Shown: piece by piece, positions 22,856-30,668 of the stretch
How the letters are laid out: the number at the start of each line of letters is the position of its first letter
Position numbering within the stretch: position 1 is the first letter of the stretch
Assembly: GCF_016863135.1 (NCBI RefSeq)
Contig: NZ_BOOH01000059.1
Coordinates: forward strand, 1 to 42,853
DNA length: 42,853 nucleotides
DNA from: Planobispora longispora
Lineage (GTDB): Bacteria > Actinomycetota > Actinomycetes > Streptosporangiales > Streptosporangiaceae
Direction: 5' to 3'
The notes under the pieces: generated by a model
The model's database searches: none
What the model was told of the DNA's origin: nothing
The model's input: the letters and a program-made list of their open reading frames with translations, nothing else
Translations under genes and position numbers: made by a program

Positions 22856-24490
22856 GTGGACGAAAGTCAGCCGCGTTTTCTCGACGACGTGACCGTGGAA
22901 CTGGTCAAGCACAGCGCCTCGGACACCGACGTGCTCTGGGCGGCCCGGGTGTCCACCGCGGGGGAGCAGTCCCTGGACGAGATCGGCAAGGACCCCGAGC
23001 GGTCCAAGGGGCTGATCAACTACCTGATGCGCGACCGGCACGGCAGCCCGTTCGAGCACAACTCGATGACCTTCTTCGTCAGCGCCCCGATCTTCGTCTT
23101 CCGCGAGTTCCACCGGCACCGGGTGGGGTGGTGTCTGGCGGGTGACTCGGAGATCACTCTCGTGAGCGAGAGAGGTCACGTCCGCAGGCGGACGATCGCC
23201 GAGTTGTATCGGCTCTGGCACCACGGTGTAGAGGACACGATTCCCCGGTCCGGCGGAGGCGTGACGTGGCACGCGAAGGCGGGGAAGTGGAATGCTCAGG
23301 TTAAGTGTGCGGGTCGGATGCACTACCTGGGATCGCATGAGACAAGAGAGTCGGCCGAGAGGGCGGTGGCCGCGTTCAGGGCGGCGAATCCCTCCAAGAG
23401 GTTGAGAAAACTCGACTCAGTCCGCCGCAACCATGTGCGTTGCTATGACGAGACGACTCTGCTGGCGTCACGGGCGAAAATCGTGGACGTCATGGAGTCC
23501 GGTGCCAAACGGCTGATCCGCCTGACCACAGCCGGCGGTAAGTCCCTGAGGTGCTCCGTCGACCATGCGGTGCTCACTCCGGATGGCTGGCGCAAGGCCG
23601 GTGAACTGAGAGCCGGGGACGCTCTCATGGTCGCCGGAACCGCCCCGCGCCCGTCTGAGGCTCTGGTTCCTCCGTCGCTGCGACGCGGCATCGGCGTCTG
23701 GACTTCCATGCAACGGGGGCGGCTCATCAAGGAGACCGACACCTGCTATCTGTGCTCCGGTAGTTTCCAGCGGGAAGACCTTACTCTTGATCATGTCATT
23801 CCGGTGGCTGCCGATCTGCTGAAAGCGCTCGATGAGCGCAACCTGGCACCCGCGTGCCGGCCGTGTCACCGAAAGAGGACGGATTCCGAGCAGGCCCTGG
23901 CGAAACGGGGCGGAAAAGTCTCGGTCGCGAAGCCCGATCCGATCGTCTCGGTCGAAGAGGACGGCGAGGAGATGACCTACGACCTGTCGGTCGAAGGTCC
24001 GTGGCACAACTTCCTCGCCAACGGGATCGTGGTCCACAACTCGTACAACGAGGAAAGTGGGAGATACCGCGAGCTTCAGCCTAATTTCTACATTCCGGGC
24101 GAGGAGCGGAAGCTCGTCCAGGAGGGGCGGCCGGGCAAGTACGTCTTCGTCGAGGGCACCGAGGAGCAGCACAAGACGGTGACCGAGGCGATGGAGGCGG
24201 CCTACCGGCAGTCGTACGCCGCCTACCAGGAGATGCTGGAGGCCGGGATCGCCCGCGAGGTGGCCAGGGCCGTACTGCCGGTCGGGCTGTTCTCGTCGAT
24301 GTACGCCACCTGCAACGCCCGCTCGCTGATGCACTTCCTGTCCCTGCGGACCAAGAACGAGCAGGCGAAGGTGCCGTCGTTCCCGCAGCGGGAGATCGAG
24401 ATGGTGGCCGAGAAGATGGAGGCCGCCTGGGCGGGGCTGATGCCGCTCACCCACGCGGCGTTCGTGGCCAACGGCCGCGTCGCCCCCTGA
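22856..24490 (+). CDS. thyX: Flavin-dependent thymidylate synthase with in-frame intein
   Basis: A 544-residue precursor. The exteins total 241 residues, the normal ThyX length, and make dTMP from dUMP using FAD, NADPH and methylenetetrahydrofolate. The extein shows STAGEQSLDEIGKD, MRDRHGSPFEHNSMTFF, the ThyX motif RHRVGW and, after the intein, SYNEESGRYREL, then FSSMYATCNARSLMHFLSLR. The intein (residues 93-395) interrupts the motif between Trp and Ser, so splicing is needed to rebuild the active site. GTG 22856 is chosen over TTG 22793: GGAAGG lies nine bases upstream and family length fits. Apparently not in an operon with the ABC genes (161-bp gap); a possible -10 TAGGCT is at 22810-22815. 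If no thyA exists, splicing is essential for growth. Confidence 0.93.
   Translation: MDESQPRFLDDVTVELVKHSASDTDVLWAARVSTAGEQSLDEIGKDPERSKGLINYLMRDRHGSPFEHNSMTFFVSAPIFVFREFHRHRVGWCLAGDSEITLVSERGHVRRRTIAELYRLWHHGVEDTIPRSGGGVTWHAKAGKWNAQVKCAGRMHYLGSHETRESAERAVAAFRAANPSKRLRKLDSVRRNHVRCYDETTLLASRAKIVDVMESGAKRLIRLTTAGGKSLRCSVDHAVLTPDGWRKAGELRAGDALMVAGTAPRPSEALVPPSLRRGIGVWTSMQRGRLIKETDTCYLCSGSFQREDLTLDHVIPVAADLLKALDERNLAPACRPCHRKRTDSEQALAKRGGKVSVAKPDPIVSVEEDGEEMTYDLSVEGPWHNFLANGIVVHNSYNEESGRYRELQPNFYIPGEERKLVQEGRPGKYVFVEGTEEQHKTVTEAMEAAYRQSYAAYQEMLEAGIAREVARAVLPVGLFSSMYATCNARSLMHFLSLRTKNEQAKVPSFPQREIEMVAEKMEAAWAGLMPLTHAAFVANGRVAP
23132..24040 (+). mobile_element. Intein with AP2-like and HNH homing domains inside ThyX
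   Basis: A 303-residue in-frame insertion. Block A begins with Cys1 (CLAGDSEITLV); block B has the conserved His145 (LRCSVDHAVLTPDGW); blocks F/G are YDLSVEGPWHNFLANGIVVHN, ending His-Asn, followed by Ser as +1 extein residue. All splicing residues are present. An HNH nuclease with zinc-type cysteines lies at about 205-248 (CYLCSG, LTLDHVIP, CRPCH). Residues 41-88 (GVTWHAKAGKWNAQVKCAG, MHYLGSHETRESAERAV) read as an AP2 DNA-binding domain. The AP2 part lies between blocks A and B, away from the HNH. The insert is clearly less GC-rich than the flanks, so it was acquired. Confidence 0.92.
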
Positions 24491-24512
24491 CGGTCACCCG
24501 GTCATCCGGCGC

Positions 24513-24565
24513 GCGGCCGTGGAATCCGCGGCCTCGGGCCCTGCGGCCCCGGACTCCACGGCCGC
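24513..24565. terminator. Long imperfect hairpin downstream of thyX
   Basis: 24513-24527 pairs with 24551-24565 at 14 of 15 positions across a 23-base GC-rich loop. It lies between the convergent thyX and beta-propeller genes and probably terminates both. Confidence 0.65.
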
Positions 24566-24588
24566 CGGACGCCTTCCCCGTGCGGGAG

Positions 24589-24621
24589 CCCCGGGGACCG
24601 GATGATCTCCGGTCCCCGGGG
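24589..24621. terminator. Second hairpin between thyX and beta-propeller genes
   Basis: CCCCGGGGACCGGA (24589-24602) pairs perfectly with its complement at 24608-24621 around a TGATC loop. No T run. With the preceding hairpin it fills the 169-bp convergent gap. Confidence 0.7.
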
Positions 24622-24659
24622 GTGGGAGGCGCGCCCGATCCCCGGCCGGGGCGGTGGGG

Positions 24660-25739
24660 TCAGAGCAGCGCCGCGCGGACGCTCAGCACGTCGGGCAGGT
24701 GCCGGGCGATCAGGGACCAGGTCTCGCCGTCGTCGCGGGAGCCGTACACCTCGCCGTCGCGGGTGCCGAAGAAGACGCCCGCGGAAGAGGCGGTCATCGC
24801 GTCGCGCAGCACGCTGGCGTGGACCGGGTCCTCCGGCAGGCCCTTGCTCAGCGGCTGCCAGGACCCGCCCGCGTCGTCGCTGCGGAAGACCCGGCAGCGG
24901 TGCTCGACGGGGGTGCGGTCCATGTCGGCCTGGAGCGGGAAGACGTAGACCGTGTCGGGCCGGTCGGGGTGGACGACGATGGGGAAGCCGAAGTCGGAGG
25001 GGAGCGAGTCGCCGATGGAGGTCCAGGAGCCGCCGAAGTCGTCGCTGCGGTAGACGCCGAAGTGGTGCTGGAGGAAGAGGCGCTCAGGCCGGGACGGGTG
25101 CACGGCGACCTTGTGCACGCACTGGCCGAACTCCGGGTACTGCGACCCCTCGGGCAGGAACAGCGCGCGGATCCCCTGGTTGGCGGCCTCCCAGGAGGCG
25201 CCCGCGTCGGTGCTGCGGTAGAAGCCGCCGGTGGAGACGGCCACGCCGATGCTCTTCGGGTCGGTCGGGTGGGGCAGCACGGTGTGCATGCAGAGCCCGC
25301 CGCCGCCGGGCTGCCACTGGGCGCGGTGCGGGTGGTTCCACAACCCCTCGACGAGGGAGTAGGTGACGCCGCCGTCCTCGGAGCGGAACAGCGCGCCCGG
25401 CTCGGTGCCGGCCCAGACCACGTCCGGCTCGCTCGGGGAGGGCGTCAGCTGCCAGACCCGGGTCAGTGCCGCGCCGGTCTCCTCGGGGAAGGCGATGGGA
25501 GGCGCCTCGGCCTCCTGCCAGGTCGCGCCGAGGTCGTCCGACCACATCACGGACGGGCCGAAGTGGCCGTATTCGATTCCGGCCAGGAGGCGGGGGACGG
25601 GCCCGCGGGTGTCGATGGCCACCGAGGGGACCCCGATGGTGGAGAAATGGACCGGCTCGACCTCGAACGGGCCGCCTCCGGTGGAGCGGGCAAGGAACAG
25701 GCCTTTGCGGGTGCCGACTGCCAGGAGTGCGTCGCGCAT
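24660..25739 (-). CDS. BNR/Asp-box beta-propeller protein (WD40/YVTN/BNR-like)
   Basis: A 359-residue beta-propeller made of at least six Asp-box repeats, SxDxGxxW: SDDLGATW, SEDGGVTY, STDAGASW, SDDFGGSW, SDDAGGSW and SRDDGETW. Databases often call such proteins exo-alpha-sialidase, but the sialidase Arg triad and FRIP-type motif are not seen, so catalytic activity is doubtful. There is no signal peptide or TM segment, so it is probably cytoplasmic. It starts with MRDALLAVGTRKGLF after an SD GAAGGGAG. It lies 129 bp downstream of the flavohemoglobin gene on the same strand. Function unknown. Confidence 0.85.
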   Translation of the reverse strand: MRDALLAVGTRKGLFLARSTGGGPFEVEPVHFSTIGVPSVAIDTRGPVPRLLAGIEYGHFGPSVMWSDDLGATWQEAEAPPIAFPEETGAALTRVWQLTPSPSEPDVVWAGTEPGALFRSEDGGVTYSLVEGLWNHPHRAQWQPGGGGLCMHTVLPHPTDPKSIGVAVSTGGFYRSTDAGASWEAANQGIRALFLPEGSQYPEFGQCVHKVAVHPSRPERLFLQHHFGVYRSDDFGGSWTSIGDSLPSDFGFPIVVHPDRPDTVYVFPLQADMDRTPVEHRCRVFRSDDAGGSWQPLSKGLPEDPVHASVLRDAMTASSAGVFFGTRDGEVYGSRDDGETWSLIARHLPDVLSVRAALL

Positions 25740-25868
25740 GCTCTTCTCCCTTCAATCCGGCTTCCCATGCTTCCACGCCGGCGTGCGGTTCGCACGCATT
25801 ACCTGATACGCGGCGTGTGTTCGAACGATTCTTCGGGAGGGGGTCGGGGGAGGGGGCCCCGAGAGGTG
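25740..25868 (-). promoter_or_regulatory. Upstream region of the beta-propeller gene
   Basis: This 129-bp gap holds an inverted repeat GCGTGCG-GTT-CGCACGC at 25781-25797 and no gene. The repeat could be an operator for the leftward gene or a terminator for the flavohemoglobin gene. Confidence 0.4.
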
Positions 25869-26984
25869 TCAGAACTCGCCCAATGCGATGTCCCTGCGGA
25901 TGTTGGCCAGCGGGACCCCGCTCCACAGGAGCCGGCGGACCGTCTCGTTGACCATGGGGGGCGGGCCGCAGACGTAGACGTCGTGCTCGGCCCACGAGTG
26001 GAAGCGCTCCATGACCTCGGGGACCCGGCCGCGCATCCCGTCGTACCCCGGGTCGTCGGAGACGACGGGCAGGACCCGCAGCCAGGGGAAGCTCGACTCC
26101 ATCCGGATCAGGTCCGGAAGGTCGTAGAGCTCGTGCGTGTGGCGGACCCCGAACAGCAGGTGGACGTTGGGCCGCCGGCCCGAGGAGATCACGTGCTCGA
26201 TGATCGCCTTGAGCGGGGCCAGCCCGGTGCCGCCCGCCACGCACAACATGTCGCGGCCGGTGTCGGCGGGGGTCATCATGCCGACCGGGGGGCCGAGCAT
26301 GACGGTGTCGCCGATCCGGGTGTGGTCGACCAGCGCGGTCGAGACCCAGCCGCCCGGGACGGACCGGACGTGCAGGCGGATGGTGTTGTCCTCGCGGGGC
26401 GCGTTGGCGATGGAGAACGTCCGCCAGACGCGGGGCCAGCGCGCGGTCTGCACGTTGACGTACTGCCCCGGCAGGAACGGCATCCGCTGGCTGGGACGCA
26501 AGGTGATCACCGCGATGTCCCTGGTGCGGCGTTCGTGGTCGATCACCTCGGCCAGCCACCAGGCGGGGGAGACCCCCGCGTCGGCCTCGGCCGACTCGAT
26601 CATGGCGTTGGCGGCGGCGGTGTAGGCGGCGACCCACGCCGACTCGATCTCAGAGCTCCAGACCTCGGCGGCGAAGCGTCTGACCGTCGCCAGCAGCGCG
26701 TTCCCGACGGCGGTGTAGTGTTCGGCGATCACTCCGTACTTGCGGTGGTCGCGGCCGAGCTGCCCGAGGAACGCCTCCAGGCTGTCCGGGCTGTCGAGGC
26801 TCCAGACGATCCTGGTGAGCGCGCTGAACAGGCGGTCGCGCTGGACGTCCATGGCCGGCGGGAACATCCCCCGCAGATGGGGGCTCTCCGCGAACAGACG
26901 GCCGTAGAAGTATGCCGCGGCCTTGTCCGCGACGGGCTCGATGACGGCGAAGCTCTCCTTGACGAGATGCGGATTCAAAGACAT
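25869..26984 (-). CDS. Flavohemoglobin-like protein (globin + FAD/NAD reductase)
   Basis: A 371-residue two-part protein. The globin domain (1-135) has B10 Tyr (AAYFYGRLFAESPHLRGMFP) and proximal His in LGRDHRKYGVIAEHYTAVG, with the Tyr ten residues on and the Glu of MIESAEAD that sharpen the proximal site in Hmp. The reductase part (about 150-371) has RTFSIAN (FAD, Phe for the usual Tyr of RxYS), GGTGLAPLKAII (NAD(P)) and CGPPPMV. Such proteins usually dioxygenate nitric oxide to nitrate. It is slightly shorter than Hmp (about 396). NO detoxification is inferred. The 5' region has GGCTGG-N8-CCAGCC at 27005-27024. Confidence 0.88.
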   Translation of the reverse strand: MSLNPHLVKESFAVIEPVADKAAAYFYGRLFAESPHLRGMFPPAMDVQRDRLFSALTRIVWSLDSPDSLEAFLGQLGRDHRKYGVIAEHYTAVGNALLATVRRFAAEVWSSEIESAWVAAYTAAANAMIESAEADAGVSPAWWLAEVIDHERRTRDIAVITLRPSQRMPFLPGQYVNVQTARWPRVWRTFSIANAPREDNTIRLHVRSVPGGWVSTALVDHTRIGDTVMLGPPVGMMTPADTGRDMLCVAGGTGLAPLKAIIEHVISSGRRPNVHLLFGVRHTHELYDLPDLIRMESSFPWLRVLPVVSDDPGYDGMRGRVPEVMERFHSWAEHDVYVCGPPPMVNETVRRLLWSGVPLANIRRDIALGEF

Positions 26985-27329
26985 GTACCAGAACCCACCT
27001 AATTGGCTGGATTGATGCCCAGCCTCGCAGATCCACCTCCCTGACAGCTCCGGGTGATAAGCATCCGGTAGCCCCGGCTCACCGGAACGCTCGAATTTGA
27101 GTCTTCCATCACTATCTGAGCGTCACAACCGATTCCCTCCAATATGGTGCGAGATCAAACTCTCTGTAGTCGGGCAGTTATTTTTGGTAATCAAGGCTCT
27201 AGCGGCGGGTGCTTGATAAGTGAATAGAAATCACATTCGGGCTAATGGTTGGATTTACTTAGTTTTGAAAACCATTGTCAGCATTGTCGGTCGCCGTCCG
27301 CCCGTCGCCCGCTCCCGCTCCGATCGCCG

Positions 27330-27355
27330 CCCGGCCGGGAATCCCGGCCGGGAAT
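27330..27355. repeat. 13-bp tandem repeat
   Basis: CCCGGCCGGGAAT occurs twice head to tail with no mismatch. Each unit contains the palindrome CCCGGCCGGG, so it can form stems on either copy or between them. Confidence 0.8.
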
Positions 27356-27447
27356 CGGCGTCCGGGGGCGCAACCTCGTCCCGCTGCCGATCGGGGTCGG
27401 TTCCCGACGAGATGACACTGATACTTGGGTTACGTGACATGGGGGAA

Positions 27448-27461
27448 ATGGCGTACGCCAT
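27448..27461. promoter_or_regulatory. Perfect 14-bp palindrome upstream of the amidotransferase-like gene
   Basis: ATGGCGT-ACGCCAT is a perfect palindrome about 75 bp upstream of the start at 27537, a possible operator. Confidence 0.4.
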
Positions 27462-27536
27462 GATGGGATTGCTATTGGAGGGAGGGGTGCCGCCGGCACC
27501 GGTGGCACGACCTTGCGCACGGCCCCTGGAGATCGC

Positions 27537-28223
27537 ATGTCCCGACCCCTGATCGGTATCACCTCCTACCTCGAAGCCGCCCGATGGGGCACCTGGGTCC
27601 GGGAGGCCGTTCTGTCCCCTCCGGCGTACGCCCGCGCGGTCGAGAAGGCGGGCGGCGCCCCGGTCCTGCTGCCGCCGCTCGGCCTGTCCGCGACCGGCGA
27701 CTACGCGCGCGGCCTGTCCGGCCTCATCCTGGCCGGCGGCGTCGAGCTCGATCCCGGCCTGTACGGCGCGGCCCCCGAGGAGCGGGCCGAGGAGCCCCAG
27801 CACCACCGCGACCGCTTCGAGCTGGCCCTGGCCCGCGCGGCCGTGGAGGCCGACCTGCCGCTGCTGGCCGTCGCCCGGGGCATGCACGTCCTCAACGTCT
27901 CCCAGGGCGGCTCGCTGATCCCCTGGCTGCCCGACGTGGTCGACCACGACCGGCACGCGGAGGGCGGCCGCGTCCACACCGTCCAGATCAGCGTCTCCAG
28001 CAAGCTGGGCAAGGCGCTCGGCGACCAGGCCGAGGTGACCGCGCCGCACCGGCAGGCCGTCAAGCGGCTCGGCACCGGCCTGCTCGCCGTGGCCTGGGCC
28101 GACGACCAGATCGTGGAGGGCATCGAGCTCCAGGGCCACCGGTTCTGCGTGGGCGTCCAGTGGCATCCCGAGCGCGGTGCGGACAACCGGCTCGTCGAGG
28201 CGCTGGTCGAGGCGGCCCGCTGA
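27537..28223 (+). CDS. PuuD-like class I amidotransferase, nucleophile Cys replaced
   Basis: A 228-residue protein of the gamma-glutamyl-GABA hydrolase family (peptidase C26). It starts RPLIGITSYLEAA and has LILAGGVELDPGLYG, GMHVLNVSQGG, APHRQAVKRLG and the C-terminal VQWHPE (His/Glu of the triad). However, the nucleophile motif, normally GICRG, reads A111-V-A113-R-G, so the catalytic Cys is Ala. It should be inactive as a glutaminase or hydrolase of this type, perhaps a binding or regulatory protein. ATG 27537 is supported by GGAG seven bases upstream. An unrelated esterase gene follows 111 bp on. Confidence 0.85.
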   Translation: MSRPLIGITSYLEAARWGTWVREAVLSPPAYARAVEKAGGAPVLLPPLGLSATGDYARGLSGLILAGGVELDPGLYGAAPEERAEEPQHHRDRFELALARAAVEADLPLLAVARGMHVLNVSQGGSLIPWLPDVVDHDRHAEGGRVHTVQISVSSKLGKALGDQAEVTAPHRQAVKRLGTGLLAVAWADDQIVEGIELQGHRFCVGVQWHPERGADNRLVEALVEAAR

Positions 28224-28322
28224 CCGCGGCGACCGGGCGGAGGTGTCCGCCGGGCGTCGGCGGCGGGACGTCCGGCGGGCGTCGGCGCGGGGGCGCCCGC
28301 CGTCCCGGGCGCTCGTGACGGG

Positions 28323-28328
28323 TATGGT
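28323..28328 (+). promoter_or_regulatory. -10 hexamer of the HSL-type esterase gene
   Basis: TATGGT stands exactly six bases before ATG 28335, with no SD, indicating a leaderless start. Confidence 0.5.
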
Positions 28329-28334
28329 GCGATC

Positions 28335-29249
28335 ATGGCTCTGCACCCCCAGGCCGAGGCCTACCTGAAGCTCTTCCCCACCGATCTCGGCACCCCGCTG
28401 TCCGAGCTCACCCCCCGGATGATCGCCGAGATGCGGACCCTGGACGGGTTCGCCGAGCAGCGCGGCCCGGCCGTGCCGCTGCCGGTCGTGCGGGACGACA
28501 CCGCCGGCGGCGTGCCGGTCCGGATCTACCGGCCCGAGGAGGACGGCCGTCCCCTGCCCGCGATCGTCTACTTCCACGGCGGCGGGTGGGTCTTCGGCAG
28601 CGTCGCCCGCAACGACGCCCTCGCCCGCGACCTGGCCGCGCGCAACGGGGCGGTGGTGGTCTCGGTGGACTACCGGCTCGCCCCCGAGCACCCCTTTCCG
28701 GCCGCGGCCGACGACGCGTGGAGCGCGGTGCGGGACGTCTTCGCCCGGCCCGAGGCGTACGGCGCCGACCCGCGGCGGATCGCGGTCTGCGGCGACAGCG
28801 CCGGCGGGAACGTCGCGGCCGTCGCCGCCTGGCTGGCCAGGGACGCCGGGCTCCGCCTGGCCCACCAGCTGCTGGTCTACCCGGTGCTCGACGTGGCGAT
28901 GGACACCCCGAGCTACCGCGCCTACGCCACCGGGTTCGGCCTCGGCGCCGACGAGATGGCCTGGTTCGCCGCGCAGTACGGCGGGGATCCCGCCGATCCC
29001 CGGCTGGCCCCGCTCCGCCTGGCCGACAAGGCGGGCCTCGCCCCCGCGACGGTGATCACCGCCGAGTGCGACCCGCTGTGCGACGAGGGCGAGAGCTACG
29101 CCGCCCAGCTCGCCGCGGCCGGGGTCCCGGTGGAACTGCGGCGCTACGCCGGGGCCATCCACGGCTTCTTCGGCCTGCCCGGCTTCTTCGACCAGGCGGT
29201 CGAGGCGCGCGAGTACGCCGCCGCGCGGCTGAAGGAGGCGTTCAAGTGA
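28335..29249 (+). CDS. HSL-family alpha/beta hydrolase (esterase)
   Basis: A 304-residue hormone-sensitive-lipase-type esterase. The oxyanion motif is [11 protein letters not shown], the nucleophile elbow [13 protein letters not shown], and the Asp and His of the triad lie in [13 protein letters not shown] and [17 protein letters not shown]-terminal helices ([18 protein letters not shown]) form a cap. Cytoplasmic, acting on short-chain esters. The short gap of 46 bp to the crotonase gene suggests co-transcription. Confidence 0.93.
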   Translation: MALHPQAEAYLKLFPTDLGTPLSELTPRMIAEMRTLDGFAEQRGPAVPLPVVRDDTAGGVPVRIYRPEEDGRPLPAIVYFHGGGWVFGSVARNDALARDLAARNGAVVVSVDYRLAPEHPFPAAADDAWSAVRDVFARPEAYGADPRRIAVCGDSAGGNVAAVAAWLARDAGLRLAHQLLVYPVLDVAMDTPSYRAYATGFGLGADEMAWFAAQYGGDPADPRLAPLRLADKAGLAPATVITAECDPLCDEGESYAAQLAAAGVPVELRRYAGAIHGFFGLPGFFDQAVEAREYAAARLKEAFK

Positions 29250-29295
29250 AGGGTGTCCGGGCGGACGGCGTTCATCGGACGAAGGGCGGGCTCAG

Positions 29296-30078
29296 GTGAA
29301 GGGCTACGAGAAGCTGAAGGTCGACTGGGCGGCCGACGGGGTGCTCCGGATCGTGATCAGCGAGCCGCGCAGGCTGAACGCGGTGGACATGACCGGCCAC
29401 CGCGAACTGGCCGAGATCTGGCGCGAAGCGGACCGCGACGACGCCGTGCGCGCCGTCGTCATCCGGGGGGAGGGGGAGGCGTTCTCCGCGGGCGGCGACC
29501 TGTCGATGATCGAGGAGATGATGCGCGACCACGCCACGCGCATGCGCGTCTTCACCGAGGCCCGCGACATCGTCTACAACGTGCTCAACTGCTCCAAGCC
29601 GATCGTCTCGGCGATCCAGGGCCCGGCGGTCGGCGCCGGGCTCGCGGTCGCGCTGCTGGCCGACATCTCGGTCGCCGGGCGGAACGCGAAGATCATCGAC
29701 GGGCACACCCGGCTCGGCGTCGCGGCGGGCGACCACGCGGCGATCGTCTGGCCGCTCCTGTGCGGCCTGGCCAAGGCCAAGTACCACCTGCTGCTGTGCG
29801 AGCCGGTCACCGGCGCGCAGGCCGAGGCGATGGGCCTGGTCAGTCTCTGCGTCGACGACGACCAGGTGCACGAGAGGGCCCTGGAGATCGCCTCCCGCCT
29901 GGCGGCGGGGTCGGCCGAGGCGATCCGCCTGACCAAATACTCCCTGAACAACTGGCTCCGGATGGCCGGGCCGTCCTTCGACGCCTCCCTGGCGATGGAG
30001 TTCCTCGGCTTCACCGGCCCGGACGTGACCGAGGGCGTGCGGGCCGTACGGGAGAAGCGTCCCCCGCGCTTCACCTGA
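29296..30078 (+). CDS. Crotonase-fold protein lacking both hydratase glutamates
   Basis: A 260-residue enoyl-CoA hydratase/isomerase family member. The fold is clear: [39 protein letters not shown] (oxyanion hole), [23 protein letters not shown] and [27 protein letters not shown]. The two acid/base glutamates of classical hydratase are replaced: Ala117 in [11 protein letters not shown] and His137 in DGHTRLG. Asp146 in the following [11 protein letters not shown] segment is typical of a related subgroup. It is thus more likely an isomerase, hydrolase or other crotonase than a hydratase. GTG start; weak SD; follows the esterase gene. Confidence 0.88.
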   Translation: MKGYEKLKVDWAADGVLRIVISEPRRLNAVDMTGHRELAEIWREADRDDAVRAVVIRGEGEAFSAGGDLSMIEEMMRDHATRMRVFTEARDIVYNVLNCSKPIVSAIQGPAVGAGLAVALLADISVAGRNAKIIDGHTRLGVAAGDHAAIVWPLLCGLAKAKYHLLLCEPVTGAQAEAMGLVSLCVDDDQVHERALEIASRLAAGSAEAIRLTKYSLNNWLRMAGPSFDASLAMEFLGFTGPDVTEGVRAVREKRPPRFT

Positions 30079-30096
30079 CGGCGGCCGGGCCGCGCC

Positions 30097-30567
30097 TCAG
30101 GGGTCGGGCAGGCGGTCGATCACCGAGTTCTGCACCCTCTGGAAGATCACGGAGGTGCGGAACCCGGAGATCTCGCGGCGCTGGCTGAGCTCGTCGAGCA
30201 GGAAGCCGTGCAGGTGGTCCAGGTCCTGCACGGCGACGTGGAGCAGGAAGTCGTCGCCGCCGGCCAGCACGAAGACGCTCAGCACCTGGGGCAGGCGGCT
30301 GACGGAGTCCTTGAACGTCTCGATCACGGTCCGGCTCAGCGGGCGGACCTGGACCGAGACCATGGCCTGGACGCTCCGGTTGAGCGCGGCGTGGTCGATG
30401 TCGGCGTGATAGCCGCGGATCACGCCCCGCCGGGTGAGCGCGCGGACCCGCTCCAGGCAGGTCGATGGGGCGACGCCCAGGGTGCGGGCGAGCTCGCGGT
30501 TCGACTGCCGCGCATCCGTCTGGAGAAGCCGGATGATTTCCGCATCAAGTTCATCCACGGCGGCCAT
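30097..30567 (-). CDS. Lrp/AsnC-family transcriptional regulator
   Basis: A 156-residue Lrp-type regulator. The HTH is [20 protein letters not shown] followed by [33 protein letters not shown], and the C-terminal RAM ligand domain runs from [13 protein letters not shown] with [22 protein letters not shown]. Such proteins sense amino acids as dimers or octamers. It is divergent from an APC amino acid permease, which it probably controls. The -10 hexamer TAGAAT lies inside a palindrome just upstream. Confidence 0.92.
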   Translation of the reverse strand: MAAVDELDAEIIRLLQTDARQSNRELARTLGVAPSTCLERVRALTRRGVIRGYHADIDHAALNRSVQAMVSVQVRPLSRTVIETFKDSVSRLPQVLSVFVLAGGDDFLLHVAVQDLDHLHGFLLDELSQRREISGFRTSVIFQRVQNSVIDRLPDP

Positions 30568-30574
30568 TCTGCCC

Positions 30575-30586
30575 TGATTCTAATCA
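30575..30586. promoter_or_regulatory. Lrp operator overlapping its own -10
   Basis: TGATT-CT-AATCA is a palindrome in the Lrp/APC gap, and the leftward -10 TAGAAT (30577-30582) lies within it nine bases from the Lrp start. Lrp binding would repress its own gene. The remaining gap to 30668 shows no other clear site. Confidence 0.55.
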
Positions 30587-30668
30587 TTCGTTCGGCTGAC
30601 CGCCCAATGAAGCGATCAGCTGGCTACCTTCTGCCCGTGTCACCGATCGATGTGAGAGCGGGTAGCCG

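Larger units (their letters stand above)
26985..27536. other. 552-bp noncoding, partly AT-rich divergent region
   Basis: This is the largest gene-free stretch here. The stretch 27085-27280 is much more AT-rich than anything around it and has no codon-like GC3 pattern in any frame. It holds inverted repeats at 27005-27024 (GGCTGG/CCAGCC) and 27244-27276 (AATGGTT/AACCATT), a 13-bp tandem repeat (27330-27355) and a perfect 14-bp palindrome (27448-27461). It must carry promoters for the flavohemoglobin and amidotransferase-like genes; a small RNA is possible but not shown. Confidence 0.6.

Noticed and set aside
24660-25739. Annotation as active exo-alpha-sialidase
   Set aside because: Only Asp-box propeller repeats are visible; the catalytic Arg triad and FRIP motif are not seen, and there is no export signal.
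27220-27552. A 110-codon ORF in the AT-rich gap
   Set aside because: No SD, no homology I recognise, low-complexity Arg/Ser/Pro middle part, and it runs into the real gene at 27537 in another frame.
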